The notes under the pieces: generated by a model
Told to the model about the DNA's origin: nothing
Database searches by the model: none
The model's input: the letters and a program-made list of their open reading frames with translations, nothing else
Translations under genes and position numbers: made by a program
Origin: Aminobacter sp. HY435
GTDB taxonomy: Bacteria > Pseudomonadota > Alphaproteobacteria > Rhizobiales > Rhizobiaceae
NCBI RefSeq assembly: GCF_027568395.1
Contig: NZ_JANKZL010000001.1
Location: forward strand, 460,476-524,475
Length of the DNA: 64,000 bases
Reading direction: 5' to 3'
Shown: positions 21,669 through 31,309 of the stretch, piece after piece
How positions within the stretch are numbered: the first letter of the stretch is position 1
How the letters are laid out: every line of letters begins with the position of its first letter

Positions 21669-22102
21669 TTGGACTTCGACGACAACCTCCCGGTCGCATC
21701 ATCCGACGCATCCTGCGATGCAGCCGACGCGCGCACTTGCGACGTGACCATCCTCGTCTGTTCCTCCTGCCGCGACGAAACCGGCTCGGACGCCCATCCC
21801 CGCGCCGGCGCAAGACTGGCCGAAGATGCCCGGCTCGCGGCCAACGGCAAAAATATCGCCGTGCGCGGCGTCGAGTGCCTGGGCAACTGCAAGCGCCGCC
21901 TTAGCGCCGCCCTCATCCGCGACGGCGCGTGGAGCTACGTCTTCGGCGATCTCAACCCATCCTCGGGCGAAGACCTCGTCGCCGGCGCGAAGCTTTTCGC
22001 CACCTCGACCGACGGCCTCATCCCCTGGCGCGGCCGTCCGGACAGTCTCAAGCGCGGCCTCATCGCGCGCATTCCTCCCCTCGCTTTCATCAAGGAAGAC
22101 AA

Positions 22103-22106
<4 letters not shown>
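21669..22106 (+). CDS. DUF1636 putative metal-binding protein, cob operon
   Basis: A protein of about 145 residues with a thioredoxin-fold ferredoxin-like cysteine pattern: CSSCRDE near the N-terminus and CLGNCKRR about 45 residues later. This matches DUF1636 proteins found beside cobW and cobN. The TTG start at 21669 is chosen because AAGGAG (21656-21661) lies exactly seven bases upstream. A GTG at 21645 is possible but lacks a ribosome site. It is the first gene after the riboswitch, and its stop overlaps the cobW ATG. Cobalt or iron-sulfur handling for the chelatase is inferred from context. Confidence 0.8.
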
Positions 22107-23140
<1,034 letters not shown>

Positions 23141-23146
23141 ACCAAT

Positions 23147-23277
23147 GCCCCCTCACCCGACCTCCGCTACGCTCGGTCGACCTCTCCCCCTCGAGGAGAG
23201 CAGATCACCGACGTTTGGACCTGCCTCTTCTCCCCACCGGGGAGAAGGTGGCCCGAAGGGCCGGATGAGGGGGACAT
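23147..23277. repeat. Intergenic palindromic repeat element (copy 1) between cobW and cobN
   Basis: The spacer is made almost wholly of nested inverted repeats: CCCCCTCA at the left and TGAGGGGG at the right, CTTCTCCCC-ACC-GGGGAGAAG and GGCCC-GAA-GGGCC inside. Elements of this look (CCCCTCATCCGGCC... CTTCTCCCC) are dispersed in Mesorhizobium-type genomes. It belongs to the same style of element found inside cobN and between cobK and cobL. Confidence 0.7.
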
Positions 23278-23305
23278 TTCGCGCGACCTCCGGCGAGGCG
23301 CGCTG

Positions 23306-26300
23306 ATGCACATCCTCACCACCACATCCGCCTCGCTCGACGACCTCATCGAACCGGTCGACCTCAGGCAGAAGCCTGCGGATGTAGTGGCGTTGTCCTT
23401 CACCGACAGCGATTTGGCCGGCCTGGCGAGCGCCTGGAAGGCCGATGCGGAAAATCTGCCGTCGATGCGGCTCGCCAGCCTGCGCGACCTCCGCCACCCG
23501 ATGTCGGTCGACCTCTGGATTGACAGTGTCGCGAGCCACGCCAAGGTCATCCTCGTCCGCATCCTCGGCGGCCATGACTGGTGGCGCTACGGCTGCGACC
23601 AACTCGCGGCATTGGCGCGCGAAAAGGGTATCGCACTGGCGCTGCTGCCCGGCGAAAGCCATGACGAGGATTTCAGGCTGATCGAAGCCTCGACACTACC
23701 GCGCGCCGAACTCGACGCCCTGCTCGGCTATTTCCGCGAGGGCGGACCGGAGAACATGAAGGCGCTGGTGGCGCGGCTGGCCGGACTGGCGGGTGGCAAA
23801 GGCGTCGTCGCCGCACCGGTCGCCGTACCGAAGGCTGGTTTCTACGATCCTGAGCGGGGCGTGATTGAGACGCCAGCCCTTTACCCTCCCCCTAGTGGGG
23901 AGGGTGGCCCGACGGTGGGGGTATCTGACGAAACGCTTTCACCCCCACCCCGCTCCGCTGCGCGGATCGACCCTCCCCACAAGGGGGAGGGTAACATTCC
24001 AATCATCCCCATCCTCTTCTACCGCTCGATGCTGCTGGCAGCCGACGTCGCCCCCATCGACGCGCTGGTCGAGGCGCTGAGAACACAAGGCCTCCGCCCC
24101 GTCCCGATCTTCGTCTCCAGCCTGAAGGACAAAGCCTCCCTCGCCTTCGTCGAAACGGCGCTGGCGCAGCTCAACCCCGCAGCCATCGTCACCGCCACGG
24201 CCTTCGCCGCGGGTGCCGAACCAGGCTCGGAAACGCTGTTCGACCGGGCCGGGGTGCCGGTATTCCAGGTCATCGTCGCCACCACCCGCCGCGAAGCCTG
24301 GGAAGGCAGCCCGCGCGGTCTGGCACCCGCCGACCTCGCCATGCATGTGGTGATGCCCGAGCTCGACGGCCGCATCCTTGCCGGCGCCATTTCGTTCAAG
24401 GCCGAGAGCGAGGTCGACCCGGCGCTCGGCTTCCGCGCCTTCGCCAACCGGCCCGAGCCGGACCGCGTCGAGCAGGTCGCCCGACGCATCGCCGCACACC
24501 TCAGGCTGCGCGAAACGCCGCCCGAGAAGCGCAAGCTGGCGATCCTCGTCCCCGACTACCCCAGCGCCCCTGGCCGTACCGGCTATGCCGTCGGCCTCGA
24601 CGTACCATCAAGCGTGCTCGCCATGCTGCACGACTTCAAGCAGGCTGGATACACCGTTGAATCGATTCCGGAATCGCCGCGCGCATTGCTCGATTTGATC
24701 GAGTCTGGCGGGCATGGGCTGGCGCTCAATGACTATGTCTCGCTTTCCGCCAATCTGCCCGATGAGGCAAGGAACGCCGTTGAAGCGGCCTGGGGGGAAG
24801 CTGCGCAGGAAGCCACACCCGCGCCGTCGCGCCGCCCCTCATCCCCTGCCGGACTTTCTCCCCGCAAGGACGGGGAGAAAGAAGCTGGCCGCAACGCCGA
24901 TGCCATCGACGCGCGCTCCCTCGTATCCGATCAGGTCCGCCACGCCGACGCCCCCCTCTCCCCGTCCTTACGGGGAGAGGGTAAGGGTGAGGGGCAGTTC
25001 GACCGCAGCGAGGGGCAACTCGCCTTCCCCTTCCGTGCCGTCACCTTCGGCAACATCACCGTTGCCCTCGCCCCCGACCGCGGCCGCTCGGCCGACCGCC
25101 GCGCCGACTATCACGACCCGACGCTGCCGCCGCGCCACGCGCTGCTCGCCTTCGGCCTCTGGCTGCGGAAATCGCTCGGCATCCACGCCATCGTCCATGT
25201 CGGCGCCCACGGCACGCTCGAATGGCTGCCGGGCAAGGCAGTAGCGCTGAGCCAAAACTGTTTTCCCGAGATCGTCACCGGCTCGCTGCCGGTGGTCTAT
25301 CCGTTCATCGTCTCCAATCCCGGCGAGGCAGCCCAGGCCAAGCGCCGTATTGCAGCCGTGACCCTCGGCCATTTGCCGCCGCCGCTCGCCGCTGCTGGCC
25401 TCGACGAACACCAGCAGAAACTCGAGCGCCTGGTCGACGAATACGCCCAGGCCGACGGCCTCGACCGCCGCCGCCGCGACCGGCTGGCCAAGCTCATCGT
25501 CGAGACGGCGTCGCAGACCGGCCTTGCCGCCGAGGCCGGCGTCGCCGGGACCGACGCGCCCGACGAAGCCCTGCGCCGCATCGACGCCTGGCTTTGCGAC
25601 CTCAAGGATTTCGCAATCAAGGACGGCCTGCACATCTATGGCCGCGCCGAAGCCGATGAGCCTGACGCAGCCCGCCGCGCCAGCGCAGAAGCCGAGCGCA
25701 ACAATCTGATTGCCGCTCTCGACGGCCGCCACGTCAAGGCCGGCCCTTCGGGCGCGCCGGCGCGTGGCCGCACCGACGTTTTGCCCACAGGGCGCAACCT
25801 GTTCACATCAGACCCGCGCACAATGCCGACACCGACGGCCTTCGACCTCGGCAAGGCAGCCAGCGACGAGGTCATGCGCAGCTACCTGCAAAGCCATGGC
25901 GACTGGCCGCGCGCGCTGGTCATCGACCTGTGGGGCAGCGCGTCGCTGCGCACCGGTGGCGAGGAGATCGCGCAAGGCCTGGCGCTGATGGGCTGCCGGC
26001 CGCAATGGGACGCTGCCACCGGCCGCGTCACCGGCATCGAAGTGCTGCCGCCGGCAGCGCTCGGCCGGCCGCGCGTCGACGTCACCTGGCGCATCTCCGG
26101 CCTGTTCCGCGACATGTTCCCGACCCAGATCGCGCTGGTCGACGCCGCTGCCCGCGCCGTCGCAATCCGCGACGAGGACGATAGCGAAAACCCGTTGGCT
26201 GCGAGCACCCGCGCTTCGGGCAAGGTCGAGCCGCGCATCTTCGGCTCATCGCCGGGCACCTATGGCGCCGGCCTCGAAGACCTTTTGTCGTCGGGTAACT

Positions 26301-26950
26301 GGGCCACGCGCGACGAACTCGGCCGCGCCTATCTCGACGCCGCCTCCCACGCCTATGGCGGCACCGACGGCGAAGGCATTTCCGCGCCCGGCGCCTTTGC
26401 CGGCCGCATCGCCGAGGCCGACTTGCTTGTGCATACCGGCGACGACCCCGGCCGCGATATCCTCGAAGGCTCCGCCGATGTCGCCTTCATCGGCGGCTTC
26501 ACGGCAGCATTGGCAACGCTCGGCAGGAATGCCGACGTCATCGTTCTCGACACCTCGGACCCGCAGAGGCCCCGGCCGCGCTCGGTCACCGAGGCCGTCG
26601 GCCGCGTCGTCAGGGCGCGCGCCACCAACGCCCGCTTCATCGCCGGCCAGATGCGCCATGGCCCGCGCGGCGCCTCCGAGTTCGCCGAGACGGTCGACCG
26701 GCTGATCGGCTTCGCCGAAACCACCAACGCCATTCCGGGCGCGCTGATCGAGGCCGTCCACGACGCCTATGTCGGCAATGACGACGTGCGCGACTTCATT
26801 CTGCGCGAAAATCCCGCCGCAGCAAAATTCATCGCCGAGCGTTTTGCCACCGCACGCCGGCGCGGGCTCTGGCACCCACTGCGCAATTCCGTCGACGACG
26901 ATCTCGCGGCTTTGATCGCCGAAGCATCGGCGAAGGAGGTCGCGGCATGA
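23306..26950 (+). CDS. cobN: Aerobic cobaltochelatase large subunit CobN
   Basis: A 1214-residue ATP-dependent chelatase subunit that inserts cobalt into hydrogenobyrinic acid a,c-diamide together with CobS and CobT, which are not in this window. Conserved CobN blocks include HPMSVDLWIDS (about residue 70), HVGAHGTLEWLPGKAVALS (about 632), IYGRAEADEPD (about 778), VDVTWRISGLFRDMFPTQI and EDLLSSGNW. Two low-complexity stretches, residues about 192-230 and 510-565, are encoded by palindromic repeat elements inserted in frame (23881-23994 and about 24833-25000). The rest of the frame stays open. It overlaps cobG by four bases. Whether the inserted segments are tolerated surface loops is inference. 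Confidence 0.93.
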   Translation: MHILTTTSASLDDLIEPVDLRQKPADVVALSFTDSDLAGLASAWKADAENLPSMRLASLRDLRHPMSVDLWIDSVASHAKVILVRILGGHDWWRYGCDQLAALAREKGIALALLPGESHDEDFRLIEASTLPRAELDALLGYFREGGPENMKALVARLAGLAGGKGVVAAPVAVPKAGFYDPERGVIETPALYPPPSGEGGPTVGVSDETLSPPPRSAARIDPPHKGEGNIPIIPILFYRSMLLAADVAPIDALVEALRTQGLRPVPIFVSSLKDKASLAFVETALAQLNPAAIVTATAFAAGAEPGSETLFDRAGVPVFQVIVATTRREAWEGSPRGLAPADLAMHVVMPELDGRILAGAISFKAESEVDPALGFRAFANRPEPDRVEQVARRIAAHLRLRETPPEKRKLAILVPDYPSAPGRTGYAVGLDVPSSVLAMLHDFKQAGYTVESIPESPRALLDLIESGGHGLALNDYVSLSANLPDEARNAVEAAWGEAAQEATPAPSRRPSSPAGLSPRKDGEKEAGRNADAIDARSLVSDQVRHADAPLSPSLRGEGKGEGQFDRSEGQLAFPFRAVTFGNITVALAPDRGRSADRRADYHDPTLPPRHALLAFGLWLRKSLGIHAIVHVGAHGTLEWLPGKAVALSQNCFPEIVTGSLPVVYPFIVSNPGEAAQAKRRIAAVTLGHLPPPLAAAGLDEHQQKLERLVDEYAQADGLDRRRRDRLAKLIVETASQTGLAAEAGVAGTDAPDEALRRIDAWLCDLKDFAIKDGLHIYGRAEADEPDAARRASAEAERNNLIAALDGRHVKAGPSGAPARGRTDVLPTGRNLFTSDPRTMPTPTAFDLGKAASDEVMRSYLQSHGDWPRALVIDLWGSASLRTGGEEIAQGLALMGCRPQWDAATGRVTGIEVLPPAALGRPRVDVTWRISGLFRDMFPTQIALVDAAARAVAIRDEDDSENPLAASTRASGKVEPRIFGSSPGTYGAGLEDLLSSGNWATRDELGRAYLDAASHAYGGTDGEGISAPGAFAGRIAEADLLVHTGDDPGRDILEGSADVAFIGGFTAALATLGRNADVIVLDTSDPQRPRPRSVTEAVGRVVRARATNARFIAGQMRHGPRGASEFAETVDRLIGFAETTNAIPGALIEAVHDAYVGNDDVRDFILRENPAAAKFIAERFATARRRGLWHPLRNSVDDDLAALIAEASAKEVAA
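23881..23994. repeat. In-frame palindromic element inside cobN (copy 2)
   Basis: The 114-bp segment starts TTACCCTCCCCCT and ends with its exact reverse complement AGGGGGAGGGTAA. Inner arms GTGGGGAGGGT and ACCCTCCCCAC pair as well. Its length is exactly 38 codons, so cobN remains open. It is translated as a Pro/Gly/Ser-rich stretch (YPPPSGEGGPTVG... PPHKGEGN) unlike the rest of CobN. Confidence 0.75.
24833..25000. repeat. In-frame palindromic elements inside cobN (copy 3, two hairpins)
   Basis: Two hairpins lie about 90 bases apart: CTTTCTCCCC-GCAAGGAC-GGGGAGAAAG near 24853, and CCCCTCTCCCCGTCC-TTAC-GGGGAGAGG at 24953. The stretch 24953-24999 is the exact reverse complement of 31145-31191 over 47 bases. 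Translation gives LSPRKDGEKEAG and LSPSLRGEGKGEG, low-complexity segments not expected in CobN. Confidence 0.75.
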
Positions 26951-28251
26951 CCAGCTTCTCACGCCGCGGCGCTTGTCCGGCCCTATCAGCGCCGATGCAG
27001 ACTGGCGATGGCCACTTGGTGCGCCTCAACCCGCTTGCTGATGAAATCGCGCCCAAGGCATTGATCGGACTCTGCGAATCCGCCCAGCGTCATGGCAACG
27101 GCATCGTCGAAGTCACCGCGCGCGGCAGCATCCAGATCAGGGGCTTGACGGCGGAAAGCGCCTGCCTGCTGGCCGCGGAGGTCGATGTGCTCGGCATCCC
27201 GGTGCGCACCGGCGTGCCTATCGATACGAGCCCGCTCGCCAGCATCGATCCCGAGGAGATCGCCAATCCCGCTCCGCTGGCCGCAGCCATCCGGTTGGCC
27301 ATTGCCGAGGCAGGCCTTGCCACGCGGCTCGGCCCGAAGGTGTCTGTCATCGTCGATGGCTGCGGTCAGATCAAGCTCGGCGCCATCATGGGCGATGTCA
27401 GGCTTGTCGCCTTGAATGCAGAACGCTGGCGCCTGTCTGTGGGAGGCGATGCGGCCTCGGCGCGTTTGGTCGGCGAATTCGGCTCGGATGCAGCCCGCGT
27501 GGCCACGCTCGGCATCCTGCGATCCATCTCAGAACTCGGCCGGCAAGGCCGCGCGCGCGATCTCCGCGTTGGAGCGGGGGCGGATGAATCAAGATTTGAG
27601 CAGTCCCGCGCAACCAGTTCATCCCCCATCGGAATCCTCCCCCTCGCCGATTCCCGAATCGCCCTCGGCATCGCCCTTCCCTTCGGCAGCATCGACGCCA
27701 CGACGCTGATCGCTTTCTGCCGGGCAGCTACGGACGCCGACGCCGCCGGCATCCGCGCGGCCCCCGGTCGCAGCCTGCTGGTCATGGGCCTCGCCCCCCC
27801 CGCCGCAGACACCCTGATCGCCACGGCCAAAACCCTCGGCTTCGTCACCTCGCCCTCCGACCCGCGCATCCGCATCGCCGCCTGCCCTGGCGCGCCAGCC
27901 TGCGCCTCGGGCATGATCGCCGCGCGCGACGTCGCCGCCGAGATCGCAGCAGACCTCGGCGAAAGCCTCGACCCGACGCTTTCGCTGCATGTCTCCGGCT
28001 GCGCCAAGGGCTGCGCCCATCCCGGCCCTGCCACGCTCACCATCGTCGGTGACGAAAAGGGTGCTGTATTTGTCGTCGGCGGAACGGCGAAGGGCCTTCC
28101 GGCGGCCTACACCGCAGGCTATGAAGCCGCGCGCGGCATGGGCCGCCTCACGAAATTGCTCGCCCAAGAGCGCAAGCCGGACGAAAATGCCGCCGCCTGC
28201 CTCGCAAGGCTGGGCGCAAAGCGCCTCGCGCAAGCTCTGGCACAGGAATGA
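26947..28251 (+). CDS. cobG: Precorrin-3B synthase CobG
   Basis: A 434-residue member of the sulfite/nitrite reductase family. It uses a [4Fe-4S] centre and O2 to convert precorrin-3A to precorrin-3B, the defining oxygen-dependent step of the aerobic B12 pathway. The N-terminal half has the ferredoxin-like domain (GDGHLVRLNPLADEI). Cluster ligands are in CPGAPACASG and VSGCAKGCAHPG near residues 316-360. A segment near residue 213 (GADESRFEQSRATSSS) looks like a variable insertion. It overlaps cobN and cobH by ATGA at both ends. Confidence 0.93.
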   Translation: MTSFSRRGACPALSAPMQTGDGHLVRLNPLADEIAPKALIGLCESAQRHGNGIVEVTARGSIQIRGLTAESACLLAAEVDVLGIPVRTGVPIDTSPLASIDPEEIANPAPLAAAIRLAIAEAGLATRLGPKVSVIVDGCGQIKLGAIMGDVRLVALNAERWRLSVGGDAASARLVGEFGSDAARVATLGILRSISELGRQGRARDLRVGAGADESRFEQSRATSSSPIGILPLADSRIALGIALPFGSIDATTLIAFCRAATDADAAGIRAAPGRSLLVMGLAPPAADTLIATAKTLGFVTSPSDPRIRIAACPGAPACASGMIAARDVAAEIAADLGESLDPTLSLHVSGCAKGCAHPGPATLTIVGDEKGAVFVVGGTAKGLPAAYTAGYEAARGMGRLTKLLAQERKPDENAAACLARLGAKRLAQALAQE

Positions 28252-28886
28252 ACATGGCCGCCTACGACTATATCCATGATGGCACGGCCATCTACGAACG
28301 CTCCTTCGCCATCATCCGCTCTGAGGCCGACCTCAAGCGCTTCTCCGAGGATGAGGCCGACGTCGCCGTGCGCATGATCCACGCCTGCGGCCTGGTTGAA
28401 GCGGCCGAACATTTCGTCTTCTCCGAAAATTTCGTCTCCGCCGCGCGTGGCGCCCTCCAGGCCGGCGCGCCGATCTTCTGCGACGCCGAGATGGTGGCGC
28501 GTGGCGTCACCCGCGCCCGCCTGCCCGCCGACAACGAGGTGATCTGCACTCTGCGCGACCCGCGCACGGCCGAAATCGCAAAGGAGATCGGCAACACCCG
28601 CTCCGCCGCCGCGATCGACCTCTGGGCCGACAAGCTCGCCGGCTCGGTCGTCGCCATCGGCAATGCGCCGACAGCACTCTTCTACCTGCTCGAAAAGCTG
28701 CGCGACGGCGCGCCCAAGCCTGCCGCCATCGTCGGCATGCCGGTCGGCTTCGTCGGTGCGGCCGAATCCAAGGACGCGCTGGCCGAAAACTCCTATGGCG
28801 TGCCCTATGCCATCGTCCGCGGCCGCCTCGGCGGCAGCGCCATGACCGCGGCAGCCCTCAACTCGCTGGCGAGGCCCGGCGTATGA
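28248..28886 (+). CDS. cobH: Precorrin-8X methylmutase CobH
   Basis: A 212-residue enzyme that moves a methyl group from C11 to C12, giving hydrogenobyrinic acid. Typical CobH/CbiC segments are present: YIHDGTAIYERSFAIIRSE at the N-terminus, the MIHACGLVEAAEH stretch with the catalytic histidine near residue 43, and GMPVGFVGAAESKDAL near the C-terminus. The start at 28248 overlaps the cobG stop. A second ATG at 28254 is also possible. Confidence 0.94.
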   Translation: MNMAAYDYIHDGTAIYERSFAIIRSEADLKRFSEDEADVAVRMIHACGLVEAAEHFVFSENFVSAARGALQAGAPIFCDAEMVARGVTRARLPADNEVICTLRDPRTAEIAKEIGNTRSAAAIDLWADKLAGSVVAIGNAPTALFYLLEKLRDGAPKPAAIVGMPVGFVGAAESKDALAENSYGVPYAIVRGRLGGSAMTAAALNSLARPGV

Positions 28887-29635
28887 GCGCCCACGCTGCA
28901 AAGGGCCGCCTGATCGGCGTCGGCACCGGACCCGGCGATCCGGAATTGCTGACGGTCAAGGCCGTGCGCGCGTTGGCCGAGGCCGACGTTATCGCGCATT
29001 TCGCCAAGCGCGGCGCCAACGGCAACGCCCGCACCATCACCGAGGCGCATTTCCGCGACGACGTGATCGAGCTGCCGCTCGTCTATCCAGTCACCACCGA
29101 GATAGACAAGGACCACGACGACTACCGGGCCGCGATCACCGGCTTCTATGAGGAATCGGCGCAATCAGTGGCCGCCCATCTCGACCGGGGCCGTACGGTA
29201 GCGATCCTGTCCGAGGGCGACCCGCTGTTTTACGGCTCGTACATGCACCTGCATGTGCGCCTGTCGCATCTCTACCCGACCGAGGTCATCCCCGGCGTCA
29301 CGGCCATGTCCGGCTGCTGGTCTCAAACAGGCGTGCCGATCGTCCAGGGCGACGACGTGCTGTCGGTGCTGCCGGGCACGATGAGCGAATTCGAGCTCAC
29401 CCGCCGCCTCGCCGACACCGACGCCGCCGTCATCATGAAGGTCGGCCGCAACCTGCCCAAGATCCGAAAGGCGCTGGAAGCGACCGGCAAGCTCGGCCGC
29501 GCGCTTTATGTCGAGCGCGGCACCATGCCGAACACCCAGCACATGAAGCTGGTCGACAAGACGGACGACAAGGCGCCCTATTTCGCCATCGTCTTGGTGC
29601 CTGGATGGGCAGGCAAGCCGGGAGCAGACAATTGA
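28883..29635 (+). CDS. cobI: Precorrin-2 C20-methyltransferase CobI
   Basis: A 250-residue S-adenosylmethionine-dependent tetrapyrrole methylase. The N-terminal GVGTGPGDPELLTVKAV loop and the EGDPLFYGSYMHL motif near residue 112 are family hallmarks. It methylates C20 of precorrin-2, giving precorrin-3A, the CobG substrate. It overlaps cobH by ATGA and cobJ by TTGA. Confidence 0.94.
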   Translation: MSAHAAKGRLIGVGTGPGDPELLTVKAVRALAEADVIAHFAKRGANGNARTITEAHFRDDVIELPLVYPVTTEIDKDHDDYRAAITGFYEESAQSVAAHLDRGRTVAILSEGDPLFYGSYMHLHVRLSHLYPTEVIPGVTAMSGCWSQTGVPIVQGDDVLSVLPGTMSEFELTRRLADTDAAVIMKVGRNLPKIRKALEATGKLGRALYVERGTMPNTQHMKLVDKTDDKAPYFAIVLVPGWAGKPGADN

Positions 29636-30396
29636 GCGGCCGCCTCGTCGTCATCGGCCTCGGCCCCGGCAATCCGGATCAGGTCACGCCGGAAGCCAGC
29701 CAGGCGGTTGCTGAGGCCAGCTTCTTCTATGGCTACAAGCCCTATCTCGACCGGCTCGACCTGCGACCCGACCAGACGCGCGTCGCCTCCGACAACCGCG
29801 AGGAAATTTCGCGCTCCAACGCCGCCCTCGAAATGGCGGCAAGCGGCCACAAGGTTGCCGTCGTCTCGGGTGGCGATCCCGGCGTCTTCGCCATGGCCGC
29901 AGCCGTCTGCGAGGCGATCGAGGCCGGCCCCAGGGAATGGCGCGACATCGAACTATCGGTCGTTCCCGGCGTCACCGCCATGCTGGCCGTCGCAGCCCGC
30001 GTCGGCGCGCCGCTCGGCCACGATTTCTGCGCCATTAACCTGTCGGACAATCTGAAACCTTGGGACCTGATCGAGCGCCGCCTGATCGCGGTCGCTGAGG
30101 CGGGTTTCGTCATCTCGCTCTACAACCCGATCAGCAAGGCACGCCCCTGGCAACTCGGCAGCGCGCTGGAAACACTGCGCAACCACCTGCCTGCCGCAAC
30201 GCCCGTCATCTTCGGCCGCGCCGCCGGCCGGCCCGACGAACGCATCGAGGTTTTTTCGCTTGCCAAAGCCGACGCGGCCAAGGCCGACATGGCGACCTGC
30301 GTCGTCATCGGCTCGCCTGAAACGCGCCTGATCGAACGCGACGGCAAGCGCCCGCTGGTCTACACGCCGCGCTTTTCCGCCGGGGCGACAAAATGA
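29632..30396 (+). CDS. cobJ: Precorrin-3B C17-methyltransferase CobJ
   Basis: A 254-residue tetrapyrrole methylase that contracts the ring and methylates C17. The GLGPGNPDQVTPEA loop lies at the N-terminus and SGGDPGVFAMA near residue 80. The TTG at 29632 overlaps the cobI stop as TTGA and has GGGAG seven bases upstream, so it is preferred over an in-frame ATG at 29605 inside cobI. Its 3' end overlaps the 3' end of the convergent cobK gene by 37 bases. Confidence 0.92.
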   Translation: MSGRLVVIGLGPGNPDQVTPEASQAVAEASFFYGYKPYLDRLDLRPDQTRVASDNREEISRSNAALEMAASGHKVAVVSGGDPGVFAMAAAVCEAIEAGPREWRDIELSVVPGVTAMLAVAARVGAPLGHDFCAINLSDNLKPWDLIERRLIAVAEAGFVISLYNPISKARPWQLGSALETLRNHLPAATPVIFGRAAGRPDERIEVFSLAKADAAKADMATCVVIGSPETRLIERDGKRPLVYTPRFSAGATK

Positions 30397-31124
30397 TCGA
30401 CCATTTCGGCCATCGCGGTGACATCAGGTGCGGACAGTACCTCGGGAAGCTGCGGCCGGCGGAACAGGATCACCTCGATGCCGAGCTGCCGCGCCGCCGC
30501 GATCTTGCCGTAGGTCGCCTGCCCACCACTGTTCTTGGCGACGATGACGTCGATCTTTTGCGCTTCGAGCAGCGCCCTTTCATCCGCTTCGCGAAACGGC
30601 CCGCGCGCCAGGATGTAGGTCGCATCGGGCACGCCGAGCGGCGGTTCGATCGGATCGACGCTGCGGATGACATAGCCATGCTGGTGAGCGCGCTCGAAGG
30701 CCGCCACCTCCTGCCGGCCGAGTGCCAGGAACACGCGGCGCGGTTCTTCGCCCAGTGCATCGACAGCCGCTTCGGCATCGTCCACCAGCGTCCAGCGGTC
30801 GCCGTCGACCGGCTCCCAACCCGGGCGACGCAGGGCAAGGATCGGCACGCCGGCAATGCGCGACGCCTCCGCCGCATTGGCCGAGATGCGCGCCGCATAA
30901 GGATGCGTGGCGTCGATCAGGAGATCGGTCTTGTGCCCGGCCAGCCAATCGGCCAGCCCTTGCGCACCGCCGAAACCGCCTGTTCGAACCGGCACCGGCT
31001 GGGCAACCGGGTTTTCGGTCCGGCCCGCCAGCGAAAGCGTGATGTCGAGATCGCCACGAGCCGCGAGCCTGGCAGCAAGCTGTCGCGCTTCGGTGGTTCC
31101 GCCCAGGATCAATACCGTCTTCAT
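30360..31124 (-). CDS. cobK: Precorrin-6A reductase CobK
   Basis: A 254-residue Rossmann-like NADPH-dependent reductase converting precorrin-6A to precorrin-6B. The N-terminal ILGGTTEARQLA motif and the DATHPYAARISANAAEAS segment near residue 82 are characteristic. It is the first cob gene on the opposite strand, convergent with cobJ. The start at 31124 (MKTVLILGG) is chosen because upstream in-frame sequence is only the repeat element. The ribosome site is weak (GGACGATC). Confidence 0.93.
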   Translation of the reverse strand: MKTVLILGGTTEARQLAARLAARGDLDITLSLAGRTENPVAQPVPVRTGGFGGAQGLADWLAGHKTDLLIDATHPYAARISANAAEASRIAGVPILALRRPGWEPVDGDRWTLVDDAEAAVDALGEEPRRVFLALGRQEVAAFERAHQHGYVIRSVDPIEPPLGVPDATYILARGPFREADERALLEAQKIDVIVAKNSGGQATYGKIAAARQLGIEVILFRRPQLPEVLSAPDVTAMAEMVDHFVAPAEKRGV

Positions 31125-31144
31125 GATCGTCCGTGTTCGAGGGA

Positions 31145-31300
31145 AACTGCCCCTCACCCTTACCCTCTCCCCGTAAGGACGGGGAGAGGGGTTCTTCAAC
31201 GCAGCCGATTGTCCATTTTGTCTGTCAAGAAGGCGGCGGCGCCCCCGCTTCTCCCTTCTCCCCGCCTGCCGGGAAAAGGTGCCGGCAGGCGGATGAAGGG
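31145..31300. repeat. Palindromic repeat elements between cobK and cobL (copies 4 and 5)
   Basis: The divergent cobK-cobL spacer holds two elements. 31145-31191 is the exact reverse complement of 24953-24999 in cobN, with the hairpin CCTCTCCCCG-TAAGGA-CGGGGAGAGG. A second hairpin, CGCCTGCCGG-GAAAAGGTG-CCGGCAGGCG, is at 31263-31291. The right end of the second element (GATGAAGGGC) supplies the AAGGG ribosome site used by cobL. Confidence 0.75.
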
Positions 31301-31309
31301 CAGCGCGAC

